Shown: positions 16,901 to 25,185 of the stretch, piece by piece | Position numbering within the stretch: the stretch's first letter is position 1 | Layout: every line of letters begins with the position of its first letter | Source of the DNA: Halomonas huangheensis | Lineage (GTDB): Bacteria; Pseudomonadota; Gammaproteobacteria; Pseudomonadales; Halomonadaceae | DNA: 64,000 nucleotides | NCBI RefSeq assembly: GCF_001431725.1 | Contig: NZ_CP013106.1 | Coordinates: 3,038,001-3,102,000 of the forward strand | Direction of reading: 5' to 3' | Notes under the pieces: generated by a model | What the model was told of the DNA's origin: nothing | Database searches by the model: none | Seen by the model: only the letters and a program-made list of their open reading frames with translations | Made by a program: the position numbers and the translations under genes

Positions 16901-18358
16901 CTACTGCTGAAGCTGGGGACGCTCGCCGATATCCGTTGCTGCCTCATAGGTCCCGCCCTGCTCCGGCAGAGTGAAGTTGACTTGACCTTCACCGACGAGA
17001 TAACCATTGACTTCAGCAATGGCATTCTCGTCGAGCAGGCCCGCCTGACGACGTAGACTCAGCAGGTCCACGACGTAGTCGTAGCGTGCATCAGCATGGT
17101 CGGCGATGGCGTCATAAAGGCTCTGTTCGGCATTGAGCACGTCAACGATATTGCGCGTACCGACTTCATAACCGGCACGCGTTGCGTCCAGCGCACTCTG
17201 GTTGGAAACGATGGCCTGCTTGCGGGCTGCAACAGTGGACACATCATTACTGACCTGGGTGTACAGCGAGCGCACCTGCAGAATCGCCTCACGCCGCTGA
17301 GACTCGAAGTCGTACTGACTGGCTTCCAGCGAATAGGTCGATTGACGGATCGAGGCGCTGGTACGGCCACCGACATAGATAGGCACTGACGCACTGATCC
17401 CGACCTGGCTGTTGGAATCATAGTTGGTCACCGCGTCATTGTCGGAGTCACTGTAGGCATAGTTGGCGAAGGCATTCACCTGCGGCAGGTGGCCGGCACG
17501 CGCTACGCTGACTTCCTCTCGAGCGACCTCGACACCGGCCTGCTCTGCCAGCACTTCCGGGTTGCTCTCGAGCGCCATGTCGATCCAGGCATCACGACTG
17601 GCAGGCTCGGGAAGGCTGATCGGCAGATCCTCCTGCAGACGTTCGATACTGTCGTAACGCTTGCCTGTCAGGCGCTCGAGCGACTCGAAAGCCACCTGCA
17701 GATCACTCTCCGCAGCGATGCGATCGGCACGTGACTGGTCGAAGCTGGCTCGCGCTTCCTCAACCTCGGTAATCGCGATCAGGCCGACATCGAACTGCTC
17801 CTGAGCCTGCTCCAACTGACGGCCGATGGCACGCTCCTGCGCCTGGCGTGCTTCGAGAATTTCGTAGGCGCGCAGAATGTCGAAATAGGCAGAAGCAGTA
17901 TCGATCAGGACCTGTTGCTCGGTCGAGGCCTGCACGTAGGTCTGCTGGTCGATACGCCGTTCAGCCACTCCGACTTCACGGCTGTTGACGGCGTCGTAAA
18001 GCGCCTGAGTCGCCTGCAGATTCAGCCCATAGCTGGCATAGGAGTCGTCACCATTGGTACCACTGAAGCCTGCCTGAGACTGGCTCTCGAAAATGTGGTT
18101 GTAGGCGACTTCCCCTGAAGCATTGACCTGCGGCAGCAAGTCGGCCCGCTCAACGCTGCGGCCTTCTTCTACACTGTTGGCGGTAGCACGAGCCGAAGCC
18201 AGTTCGGAGTTGTTGTCCAGCGCATCACGGGTGATCGCGAGCAGGTCAGCAGCCTGTGCCTGTCCGGCCAGCATCGCAGCCACCATCGCGCCGATAAGCT
18301 TCCTGCGGAACATTACACGGGCAGGCCTGGCTGGCGTGTCGAGACGGGATGGCGTCAT
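16901..18358 (-). CDS. TolC-family outer-membrane efflux channel
   Basis: The product has 485 residues. A signal peptide with basic MFRRK then a hydrophobic run ends at AQA before ADLLAITRDAL. Two repeats of the outer membrane efflux protein domain follow, with long coiled-coil helices (for example LRAYEILEARQAQERAIGRQ and a second set near 350-420), as expected for the trimeric alpha-barrel tunnel of TolC. The ATG at 18358 has GAGGAA seven bases upstream; the longer frame to 18406 has none. It is the first gene of the minus-strand operon, 132 bases ahead of the adaptor, whereas most RND operons place the channel last. Confidence 0.92.
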   Translation of the reverse strand: MTPSRLDTPARPARVMFRRKLIGAMVAAMLAGQAQAADLLAITRDALDNNSELASARATANSVEEGRSVERADLLPQVNASGEVAYNHIFESQSQAGFSGTNGDDSYASYGLNLQATQALYDAVNSREVGVAERRIDQQTYVQASTEQQVLIDTASAYFDILRAYEILEARQAQERAIGRQLEQAQEQFDVGLIAITEVEEARASFDQSRADRIAAESDLQVAFESLERLTGKRYDSIERLQEDLPISLPEPASRDAWIDMALESNPEVLAEQAGVEVAREEVSVARAGHLPQVNAFANYAYSDSDNDAVTNYDSNSQVGISASVPIYVGGRTSASIRQSTYSLEASQYDFESQRREAILQVRSLYTQVSNDVSTVAARKQAIVSNQSALDATRAGYEVGTRNIVDVLNAEQSLYDAIADHADARYDYVVDLLSLRRQAGLLDENAIAEVNGYLVGEGQVNFTLPEQGGTYEAATDIGERPQLQQ

Positions 18359-18655
18359 TGAAAGTTCCTCGAGTCTATATCCAGATGGAAATCCATTTAC
18401 ATACATTGTCGCATGTTTAGCGCTTGATTCGAACGCCGTTCATGCAAGGATGGTGAAAATTTCCTGATTTCGCACCATCCATCTACCAATCTACTATGCT
18501 GCACAGCAGCAAAATCAGCGAATCGAGATACATCACGACCGAATCACGAGTCCTCAAAGCACTTGGCAACCAGGTACTTCGCAAACCAGGTACTTCGCAA
18601 ACCAGGTACTTCGCAAACCAGGCGCCTGCTAAAGTAGCTGGCTACAGGAGACAGT
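18359..18655. promoter_or_regulatory. Divergent promoter region, efflux operon versus hydrolase
   Basis: This holds the promoters of the tolC-like operon (minus) and of the hydrolase gene (plus), plus a 16-bp tandem repeat close to the hydrolase start. AT-rich candidates lie at 18395-18420. No operator could be assigned to the TetR protein encoded at 10462. Confidence 0.45.
18569..18622. repeat. 16-bp tandem repeat, 3.4 copies, just upstream of a start codon
   Basis: Units ACCAGGTACTTCGCAA lie at 18569-18584, 18585-18600 and 18601-18616, followed by ACCAGG. A degenerate half-unit precedes. The array ends 34 bases before the hydrolase ATG. Confidence 0.9.
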
Positions 18656-19549
18656 ATGGATCGCCTCGAAACACTGAAGGTCAGAGAGCTGGAAGTCGCA
18701 ATACGAATCTGGCACCCCGATGCACCCAATACTGTCGTCGCCTGGCATGGCCTGGCCCGCCATGGCGGCGATTTCGAGCGCATGGCCCGCGTACTCGGTC
18801 CCGAGTGGCGTATCCTCGCGCCCGACACTCCCGGGCGCGGCCTGTCCAGCTGGTCGCTCTATCCTGCAAACGATTATCTCTACTCTCATTACATGACGAT
18901 TGCCGTCGCCATTCTCGACCATTTTGCGCTTGAAAATGTTGATTGGGTCGGCACTTCGATGGGTGGTTTGCTGGGTATGCTGCTGGCCGCCGAGCCATAT
19001 ACTCGTAGTCGAATCAAGCGTCTGGTACTCAATGACGTGGGCCCTGAGCTGACTCGTGAAGGCCTGACCGAAATCGCCAGCTACTTTTCCATCCCCTATC
19101 GATTCAGTCGCTTCAGCCAGTTGGACGCTGAACTGCGTCGCCATTACGCCGGATTCGGCATCACCGACGAAGACGCCTGGCGTGAACTGGTGCTGGGTAG
19201 TGCCCGACGCCTGCCGGACGGCAGTTGGAGTTATCACTACGATCCTCGTATCGGTGAGCAATTCGTCCATGACACCCCACGTGATACCTGGGCTGACTGG
19301 GATGCCATCGAGTGTCCACTGATGGTTGTTCGTGGCGAAGATTCCCCACTGCTGTCCCGTGAAAGCGTTGAGCGCATGGCGGAGCGCAAGCCTTCGCTGA
19401 CCACTCTTGAGATACCAGGCTGCGGCCATGCGCCCATGCTCGACCGAGAATCTCAGGTAGCGCCAATTCGGGAATTTCTCGAAGCCTCCCTTGAACCCAC
19501 TACGGTGAAAAAACAGGCCAGCAGCTGGTGGCGCCGCCTGTTTGGATAA
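18656..19549 (+). CDS. Alpha/beta-fold hydrolase
   Basis: The product has 297 residues and is cytoplasmic. The oxyanion region VAWHGLARHGGD (28-39), the nucleophile elbow GTSMGG with Ser101, an acidic residue Asp229 in RGEDSP and His258 in GCGHAPML form a complete catalytic triad. It resembles the MhpC-type and haloalkane-dehalogenase-like esterases, but the substrate is unknown. The C-terminus ends in basic KKQASSWWRRLFG, a possible membrane-touching tail. An AGGAG lies seven bases before the ATG. It is monocistronic and diverges from the efflux operon. Confidence 0.88.
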   Translation: MDRLETLKVRELEVAIRIWHPDAPNTVVAWHGLARHGGDFERMARVLGPEWRILAPDTPGRGLSSWSLYPANDYLYSHYMTIAVAILDHFALENVDWVGTSMGGLLGMLLAAEPYTRSRIKRLVLNDVGPELTREGLTEIASYFSIPYRFSRFSQLDAELRRHYAGFGITDEDAWRELVLGSARRLPDGSWSYHYDPRIGEQFVHDTPRDTWADWDAIECPLMVVRGEDSPLLSRESVERMAERKPSLTTLEIPGCGHAPMLDRESQVAPIREFLEASLEPTTVKKQASSWWRRLFG

Positions 19550-19620
19550 GAGCGCGCCGGAGCAACGCTGTTGTAGTGGAATCCAGACCACTCGATCGAA
19601 TCAGAATCGCTCCGGCCAGA

Positions 19621-20445
19621 TCAGAACTGCTCCAGCCGGGCCAGGGTCGCCAACAAGCCACTGCGATAACCACTCCCGAACAACACTAGATGATTGAGCA
19701 GAGGATAGAGTTGAAACAGCGCCTCTCGCCGCGGCCAGTCATCTGGAGCCGAGCCATTCCAGTACGCCTCGAAGAACTCATCGCCAGGCGCACCGAACAA
19801 CGTCAGCATTGCCAGATCGACCTCGGGGTAATGACGATAGACTGCCGGGTCGATCAGTGCTGGTCCACGATTCGAGTAGAGTAGATTACCCGACCACAGG
19901 TCGCCATGAATCAGACTCGCCGACACATTCGGCAGCCAGGATTCCAGGCCGTTGGCTACTGCGTGCAACTGCTGTTGATCAGTCTCGCTCAGCAAGCCCC
20001 GCTTCCCAGCCAATTCAGTCAACGGCAACAAGCGCCTGGCGCGCTGGAACTCACGTCCGTCAGCACAGGGGGTATTGGGCTGTGGTGTCCGCCCACAGGC
20101 ATTGTCGTGTTCCCAGCCATGCGCCGGGCGACGCACAGTATGCAACCCACGCAGGCCCTCCCCCAGCCGCGCAGGCTGAGGTGAGCCGCGCTCGAGAAAC
20201 TCCATGATCAGCCAGTCACCGGCAAGGCCCACCACTTCCGGTACCACCAAAGGGCTGGCATGGGCGGCAAGCGCCCGCAGCCCATCGGCCTCGCCAGCCA
20301 GACGCTGAGCATCGTCACGCTTGGCGACCAGCCGTCCCTGATCCGTATCAATCACACAAACCGCAGCGATGTCGCCACCCGACAGTGCCTGCGGAGCTGC
20401 CAGAAGTTGAAGTCCAAGTTGCTCAGCGGCCAGTTCAAGCTGCAT
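19621..20445 (-). CDS. Fructosamine kinase family protein
   Basis: The product has 274 residues and has the aminoglycoside phosphotransferase-like fold. The fructosamine-3-kinase hallmarks are present: GRTPQPNT near 118, the catalytic loop HGDLWSGN (180-187) and the metal-binding Asp199 in LIDPAVYRHYPEVDLAM. Members phosphorylate ketosamines on glycated proteins or small molecules so that they can be removed, a repair function. The usual Trp/Asp-Trp pair after PQPNT is altered here (PCADGREF), a small deviation. Convergent with the hydrolase gene; 180 bases from the divergent NIF3-like gene. Confidence 0.9.
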   Translation of the reverse strand: MQLELAAEQLGLQLLAAPQALSGGDIAAVCVIDTDQGRLVAKRDDAQRLAGEADGLRALAAHASPLVVPEVVGLAGDWLIMEFLERGSPQPARLGEGLRGLHTVRRPAHGWEHDNACGRTPQPNTPCADGREFQRARRLLPLTELAGKRGLLSETDQQQLHAVANGLESWLPNVSASLIHGDLWSGNLLYSNRGPALIDPAVYRHYPEVDLAMLTLFGAPGDEFFEAYWNGSAPDDWPRREALFQLYPLLNHLVLFGSGYRSGLLATLARLEQF

Positions 20446-20486
20446 GCTTTATCCACTCCCTGTGATCTCTCACTGGTGTGCTTCCA

Positions 20487-20546
20487 GCATCACTGATTCA
20501 AGGATCACTGGTTCCAGGGTCACTGGCTCCAGGGTCACTGGCCCCA
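20487..20546. repeat. 15-bp degenerate tandem repeat, four copies
   Basis: Units lie at 20487-20501, 20502-20516, 20517-20531 and 20532-20546, consensus GGGTCACTGGCTCCA. The first copy is most diverged. The array lies about 80 bases ahead of the NIF3-like start and reads as protein-like ITGSRVTGSRVTG in one frame, but no start or ribosome site supports translation. Confidence 0.85.
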
Positions 20547-20623
20547 CGACCATCACTATTTCTTTCACCACGATATATCCTTCACCACCACTTATCCCCC
20601 TCCACTACGCAATGGGAACCGTC

Positions 20624-20935
20624 ATGTACAAGCTTGCCTTCTTTGTCCCTGAGGAAAATGCCGAAGCCGTCAAGGAAGCCGTCTTCGCCACCGGCGCCGG
20701 ACGTATCGGCAACTACGAGGCCTGTTGCTTCCAGACGCCGGGGCGTGGACAGTTTCGACCACTGGATGGCGCCACTCCGCATATCGGAGCGGTAGGCGAC
20801 CTGGAAACCGTCAATGAACTCAAGGTCGAACTGGTCTGCGAGGATAGCCTGATCGCTGTTGCCGTCGCTGCCCTGCGGCTGGCCCATCCCTACGAGGAGC
20901 CGGCCTTCGATGTGTGGCGTGTGGAAGAATTCTGA
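20624..20935 (+). CDS. NIF3/YqfO-related small protein
   Basis: The product has 103 residues, beginning MYKLAFFVPE and containing GRIGNYEACCF, GQFRPLDGATPHIG and HPYEEPAFDV. This matches the small stand-alone form of the inserted domain of YqfO/NIF3 proteins, a CutA/PII-like fold of unknown biochemical function. An in-frame ATG at 20612 would add four residues; 20624 gives the family N-terminus. The longer frame back to 20444 is mostly translated tandem repeat and is unlikely. Convergent with the Nudix gene 23 bases away. Confidence 0.85.
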   Translation: MYKLAFFVPEENAEAVKEAVFATGAGRIGNYEACCFQTPGRGQFRPLDGATPHIGAVGDLETVNELKVELVCEDSLIAVAVAALRLAHPYEEPAFDVWRVEEF

Positions 20936-20958
20936 TCCAGCGAGCAACGAACGGGGCG

Positions 20959-21516
20959 TCAATCGAGGTCAAAGAATAACCGGCGATCATCCATGGTGAT
21001 GTCGCTGATGTGCAGCGGATAGTGTTGCTGTTGGCGATCAGCAAAGTAATGACGCAAGGTGCGCTCGACTGTCGGGAACGCCAGTTCCTGCCAGGGAATG
21101 TCCCTTTCCTCGAACAACGCCACCTCGAGGCTTTCGACACCAGCAGCGAAGTCGCCTTTGAGCTCGCCGCGGAAGATCATGAATACCTGGTTGATATGCG
21201 GCAGATTGATCAGGGTATACAGTCCTTGCAATTCTACCTCGGCACAGGCTTCCTCCCGGGTTTCCCGGGTAGCAGCTTCGGGGGTGGACTCAGCGTTTTC
21301 CATGAATCCTGCCGGCAGGGTCCAATAGCCCAGGCGTGGCTCGATAGCTCGCCGGCACAGCAACACACGGCTGCCACTGACAGGCAAGGTACCGGCCACG
21401 ATGCGTGGGTTCTGATAATGAATCGTGCCACAGGAGCGGCAGAGATAGCGTGGGCGGTCATCCCCATCTGGAATGGCGAAACTGACCGGCTGGCCACAGT
21501 GGCTGCAATAGTTCAT
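20959..21516 (-). CDS. Nudix hydrolase with zinc ribbon
   Basis: The product has 185 residues. A four-Cys zinc ribbon (Cys4, Cys7, Cys26, Cys29) precedes a Nudix fold. The Nudix box GFMENAESTP...RETREEACAEV follows the consensus except that the glycine after EE-x is Cys. The order resembles NudC-type NADH pyrophosphatases but without the NudC N-terminal domain or SQPWPFPxS array, so it is better called a general Nudix pyrophosphatase, perhaps for ADP-ribose or a related nucleotide. It diverges from a second Nudix gene 81 bases away. Confidence 0.88.
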   Translation of the reverse strand: MNYCSHCGQPVSFAIPDGDDRPRYLCRSCGTIHYQNPRIVAGTLPVSGSRVLLCRRAIEPRLGYWTLPAGFMENAESTPEAATRETREEACAEVELQGLYTLINLPHINQVFMIFRGELKGDFAAGVESLEVALFEERDIPWQELAFPTVERTLRHYFADRQQQHYPLHISDITMDDRRLFFDLD

Positions 21517-21597
21517 GTCGCTCCCGAGAGGCTGCTGCCCAAGCTTGACGCCTGTGCCATGTACTGGGAAAAAGAGAATAAACTCGATGGAAGCCCC

Positions 21598-22233
21598 ATG
21601 TTAGAGAAACTTCGCGAAAAGCTGCAAGGACTTCACCCCAGACGCATCCATTTGCGTCTTCCGGAAGCGGCAGTGCTGATACCCATCGTCAACCGTCCTG
21701 AGCCGACGCTGCTGTTTACTCGCCGTGCCAACCATCTCTCCACTCATGGAGGCCAGGTCGCCTTTCCAGGCGGCAAGCGCGAGCCCCAGGATGCCGACCT
21801 CCTCGATACCGCGCTGCGTGAATCCTGCGAGGAAATCGCCCTGCCCCGTGAGCGAGTCGAGATACTCGGCCAATTGTCGGACGTCCTGTCACTGTACGGT
21901 ATCAAGGTCACACCCTTCGTTGGGGTGATTCCACCTGACCTGCCATTGGTCGCCGACAGCAATGAGCTGGATGTGATCTTCGAGGTCCCGCTGCGCCATT
22001 TTCTCGACGACTGTCGCACTCATACTGATGTGATTCCCGTCGACGGGCGTGACATCTATGTTCCCAGCTACCGAGTCGCCGCACACCAGGGTGATGACCA
22101 TGTGATCTGGGGTCTTTCAGCCATGATGCTGGTCGAGCTGCTGGCCGAAGGATTTGATCTACCTATGGGTCTTTTCAACAAACCCGAGGGTAAACTAAAG
22201 CACCTGCCACCTCGTCGAGCACCACGCCCATGA
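21598..22233 (+). CDS. nudL: CoA pyrophosphatase, NudL family
   Basis: The product has 211 residues. The UPF0035 signature is complete: LLFTRRANHLSTHGGQVAFP, then GGKREPQDAD and the Nudix core RESCEEI. These enzymes hydrolyse CoA and related thioesters to phosphopantetheine and 3',5'-ADP. The ATG at 21598 gives the usual length; one at 21559 would add 13 residues. GGAA lies seven bases upstream. The stop overlaps the next gene start (ATGA), suggesting co-translation with a 2-oxoglutarate oxygenase. Confidence 0.9.
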   Translation: MLEKLREKLQGLHPRRIHLRLPEAAVLIPIVNRPEPTLLFTRRANHLSTHGGQVAFPGGKREPQDADLLDTALRESCEEIALPRERVEILGQLSDVLSLYGIKVTPFVGVIPPDLPLVADSNELDVIFEVPLRHFLDDCRTHTDVIPVDGRDIYVPSYRVAAHQGDDHVIWGLSAMMLVELLAEGFDLPMGLFNKPEGKLKHLPPRRAPRP

Positions 22234-22889
22234 GCTATCCCGAGCCCTGCCTGCTTCCCACTGAGCAGATCAATGCCTTGATCGACTCGCTGGTCGAACA
22301 CGGCTGGTATATCGGTCAACAGGTGCTGGACCCAGCGCTATGCCAGGCATTGCATCAGGAAGTCACAATCCGCGCTCAACAGCAATCAATGAGCCGTGCT
22401 GGCGTCGGTCGAGGCAAGGAGCATGAATTGCGTGAGGATATCCGCGGCGATGCCATTCACTGGCTGAATCGGGAAACGCTCGCACAACGGCGCTACCTTG
22501 ATGCCATGCGGGAACTGCAGCAGGCCATCAACGTCAGCCTGTACCTGGGACTGTTCGAGTATGAGGCACATTTTGCTCACTACCCTGCCGGAGCCTTCTA
22601 CCGCCGCCATCTCGACAGCTTTCGTGGCCGAGCCAATCGCGTGGTATCCACGGTAGGCTATCTCAATGCCGACTGGCCTCAGGACGCAGGGGGTGAAATG
22701 GTAATCTTCGATCAGCATGATCCCGAAAGGGAGCTTGCCAGGGTCACACCCGATGCCGGAACCTTCGTCTGCTTTCTCGCCGATCGGATTCCCCATGAAG
22801 TCCTGCCGACGCATCAACCCAGGGCCAGTATCGCTGGCTGGTTCCGTCGCAACGCTTCGTTGGGCGGTGTGGTCGATCCCGCTCGCTGA
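22230..22889 (+). CDS. Prolyl-4-hydroxylase-like 2-oxoglutarate/Fe(II) dioxygenase
   Basis: The product has 219 residues. It has the iron triad His127 and Asp129 (RRHLDSF) plus His189 (IPHEVLP), and Arg198 for 2-oxoglutarate. IRGDAIHWL (71-79) resembles the substrate loop of the Pseudomonas prolyl hydroxylase PPHD, which is known to hydroxylate elongation factor EF-Tu; this protein is therefore a candidate EF-Tu or other protein hydroxylase. No membrane segment or signal is present. Its start overlaps the nudL stop by four bases, and a histidine kinase follows after 17 bases. Confidence 0.88.
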   Translation: MSYPEPCLLPTEQINALIDSLVEHGWYIGQQVLDPALCQALHQEVTIRAQQQSMSRAGVGRGKEHELREDIRGDAIHWLNRETLAQRRYLDAMRELQQAINVSLYLGLFEYEAHFAHYPAGAFYRRHLDSFRGRANRVVSTVGYLNADWPQDAGGEMVIFDQHDPERELARVTPDAGTFVCFLADRIPHEVLPTHQPRASIAGWFRRNASLGGVVDPAR

Positions 22890-22906
22890 TCCACAAGGGT
22901 ATCGAA

Positions 22907-24316
22907 ATGCCAGTCAGGGGTTCACAGATGCCAATCACCGACAACCAGCGTATTCAGGAACTGGAGGCACGCATCCAGCAACTGGAAAGCGAGAAACGGC
23001 AGTCGGAAAACGAAAAGCAACACTTCAAGTGGTTGGCAGAGAACACCACCGACCTGATTTCACGCCATGATCAGAACGGTGTCTTTCTCTACGCTTCTCA
23101 GGCCGCCAGCGACCTACTCGGTTATGCGCCGGAAGAGTTGATTGGTGCCTCAGCCTATGACCTCTTCCACCCTGATGATCTGCGTGCTCTGCTCTCGAAG
23201 TCCCCACGCATCTACTACCATGAAGGCTTCTATCAGCAGACCTACCGCTTTCGCGCCCGCGCCGGACACTACGTGTGGTTCGAGACCACCAGTCGCACGC
23301 GACGCGATCCCGAGAGCGGCGAGTTGATCGATATCCTGTGCGTCTCACGCGATGTCAGCCGACGACTGGAAGCAGAAGCCAGGAATCGTCGCCTGCAACA
23401 ACAGGTCGCTCATGCCAATCGCCGGGCCATGCTCGGCGAACTGGCCAGCAATATCGCCCACGAATGCAATCAGCCGCTGGCCACCATGAGCAACTATGCC
23501 AACGGTGCCTTGATGCAGCTACAACGCCAACCGGAGCAGCCCGCCTCACAGCTGGCAGTGCCTCTACAACGCGTCAGTGAACAGATCGAACGTCTCTCGT
23601 CACGTCTGCGCCATATACGTCAGTTTGTGCGCCATGGCGAAGTACGTTGCCAACCACTGGATATCCGCGACATCCTCGACGCGGCACGCCAGCTCTGCCA
23701 GTGGCAGTGTGAACAGCAGGGCATTGTTCTCGAGATCATCGCCAGCGATGATCTGCCCCTCGTGCACGTAGACCCTATCGCTCTCGAGCAGATTCTGGTC
23801 AATCTAATCCTCAATGCAGAAGAAGCCTGTCGACAGCGGCTGCCTGTCCAGAACGACCAACAGCACAATCAGCAGGACAGGCCACGCGGCACCATCGCCA
23901 TCGAGGGCCGCATCCAGGTTCAGGTCTGGCAGCTTGCTACGCAAGAGGTCGCCATCGAGGTACAGGACAATGGCCCGGGGATCGCCGCAGACCTGATCGA
24001 ACAGGTCCTTGCACCACTCGTCTCATCATCTGGAGCGGTCGCTTCCGCATCGGGATCTGGGCTAGGGTTATCCATCAGTCATTCACTGGCCGAAACCATG
24101 GGTGGCAACCTGACACTGATTTCGCCGGGCGCGTCGACCGGCAATGCACAGCGACAAGGCAATGCACAGCGACAAGACAATGCAGAACGACAAGACAGCA
24201 CCCCGGCGCATCCCGAATCGGCCTTGCGCGCCGGTATGACAGGAGCAGTCTTTCGTGTGATATTGCCGGCCGCCACCGGCACTGATACTCATCGCCACGG
24301 AGATGGCCGTGACTGA
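22907..24316 (+). CDS. Soluble PAS-domain sensor histidine kinase, FixL-like
   Basis: The product has 469 residues with no membrane segment. A coiled coil (about 13-38) leads into a PAS-PAC domain (40-155, HDQNGVFLYASQAASDLLGY). The phospho-acceptor H-box is LASNIAHECNQPLATMSNYA with His185. The catalytic domain shows the N-box NLILNAEEA, DNGPGIA and GSGLGLSIS. The H-box type is that of FixL, TodS-C and TtrS-like kinases, which pair with FixJ-like regulators. The PAS domain lacks recognisable haem-ligand residues, so oxygen sensing should not be assumed. Near the C-terminus a GNAQRQ tandem repeat interrupts the final strand region. ATGs at 22907 and 22928 are both plausible starts. The gene overlaps the regulator gene by 14 bases. 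Confidence 0.92.
   Translation: MPVRGSQMPITDNQRIQELEARIQQLESEKRQSENEKQHFKWLAENTTDLISRHDQNGVFLYASQAASDLLGYAPEELIGASAYDLFHPDDLRALLSKSPRIYYHEGFYQQTYRFRARAGHYVWFETTSRTRRDPESGELIDILCVSRDVSRRLEAEARNRRLQQQVAHANRRAMLGELASNIAHECNQPLATMSNYANGALMQLQRQPEQPASQLAVPLQRVSEQIERLSSRLRHIRQFVRHGEVRCQPLDIRDILDAARQLCQWQCEQQGIVLEIIASDDLPLVHVDPIALEQILVNLILNAEEACRQRLPVQNDQQHNQQDRPRGTIAIEGRIQVQVWQLATQEVAIEVQDNGPGIAADLIEQVLAPLVSSSGAVASASGSGLGLSISHSLAETMGGNLTLISPGASTGNAQRQGNAQRQDNAERQDSTPAHPESALRAGMTGAVFRVILPAATGTDTHRHGDGRD
24140..24193 (+). repeat. 18-bp in-frame tandem repeat in the kinase gene
   Basis: Three units at 24140-24157, 24158-24175 and 24176-24193 (GGCAATGCACAGCGACAA, third copy diverged) encode GNAQRQ, GNAQRQ and DNAERQ in a loop just before the last catalytic-domain strand. 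Confidence 0.9.
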
Positions 24317-24992
24317 TTATACGGACCACAACCCCACTGATACGGGTCTGACCGCAACCACCGCCTGTGTCGCCATCGTCGATGACGACGACGACCTGCG
24401 TGAGTCGCTGATCTGGCTGCTCGACTCGGTTGGATTGCGCACTCGCGCCTATGCCAGCGGCGATGCCTTTCTCGATGCTGACCCACAACAGCATGACGCC
24501 ATTCTGCTCGATGTGCGTATGCCAGGCCTGAGCGGCCTTCAGGTGCAACAGCGTCTGCAGGGCCTCGACACCTGTCCGCCGCTGATCATGATCAGCGGCC
24601 ACGGTGATGTGTCCATGGCTGTCGCGGCACTCAAGGCGGGTGCCGTCGACTTCATCGAAAAGCCGTTCAATCAGCAGCAGTTGATCGATATTATCCAGCA
24701 AGCGCTGGTGATACAGCGTGAGCGCCTCAATCGCCAACAGCGTCTGAGCGGCCTGCAGCAACGCTACGCGGACTTGAGACTGAAGGAGCAGCAGGTACTG
24801 AAGGAGGTAGCCCGCGGCTATACCAGCCGTGAGATTGCACAGCATCTCGAGTTGAGTGCCAAGACGGTGGAAGTTTATCGTCAGCGCATCATGAAGGCAC
24901 TCGGCGCTGGCAGCCTGGCGCACCTGATTCGCCTGAGCGTGGCCCTGGAACTGGTGGATACGCTACCCGACCAGCAGACTCCCGAGAGCTGA
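24303..24992 (+). CDS. FixJ-family response regulator
   Basis: The product has 229 residues. The receiver domain (about 22-135) has the acidic cluster VDDDDDLRES, the phosphorylated Asp70 in LLDVRMPG, ISGHGD and the conserved Lys in FIEKPF. A linker leads to a LuxR/GerE helix-turn-helix (165-215) with GYTSREIAQHLELSAKTVEV. This is the classical FixJ/NarL output. It overlaps the kinase gene and is surely its partner. Targets are unknown; no nearby gene shows an obvious shared operator. The next gene lies 193 bases downstream. Confidence 0.93.
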   Translation: MAVTDYTDHNPTDTGLTATTACVAIVDDDDDLRESLIWLLDSVGLRTRAYASGDAFLDADPQQHDAILLDVRMPGLSGLQVQQRLQGLDTCPPLIMISGHGDVSMAVAALKAGAVDFIEKPFNQQQLIDIIQQALVIQRERLNRQQRLSGLQQRYADLRLKEQQVLKEVARGYTSREIAQHLELSAKTVEVYRQRIMKALGAGSLAHLIRLSVALELVDTLPDQQTPES

Positions 24993-25185
24993 GCGAAATA
25001 CGGCAGCAGGCGCCGATGCCATCTCACCTGCCCTCCCGGGGGATCAAGGAGTGTTCAACATCTCAGTGCCGGATCATGCCGGCACACCTATGTCAGGGCC
25101 GCGCTCACAGGCTCACTTATCTGTCTCGGTGCTCGGACAGGAATCTCAGGCGCAGCCTCGTAGAGAATCTACACAGGAGCCTCAC

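Noticed and set aside
22907..24316. Oxygen-sensing FixL
   Set aside because: The kinase and regulator are of FixL/FixJ type, but I see no haem-binding signature in the PAS domain, so the sensory role cannot be claimed.
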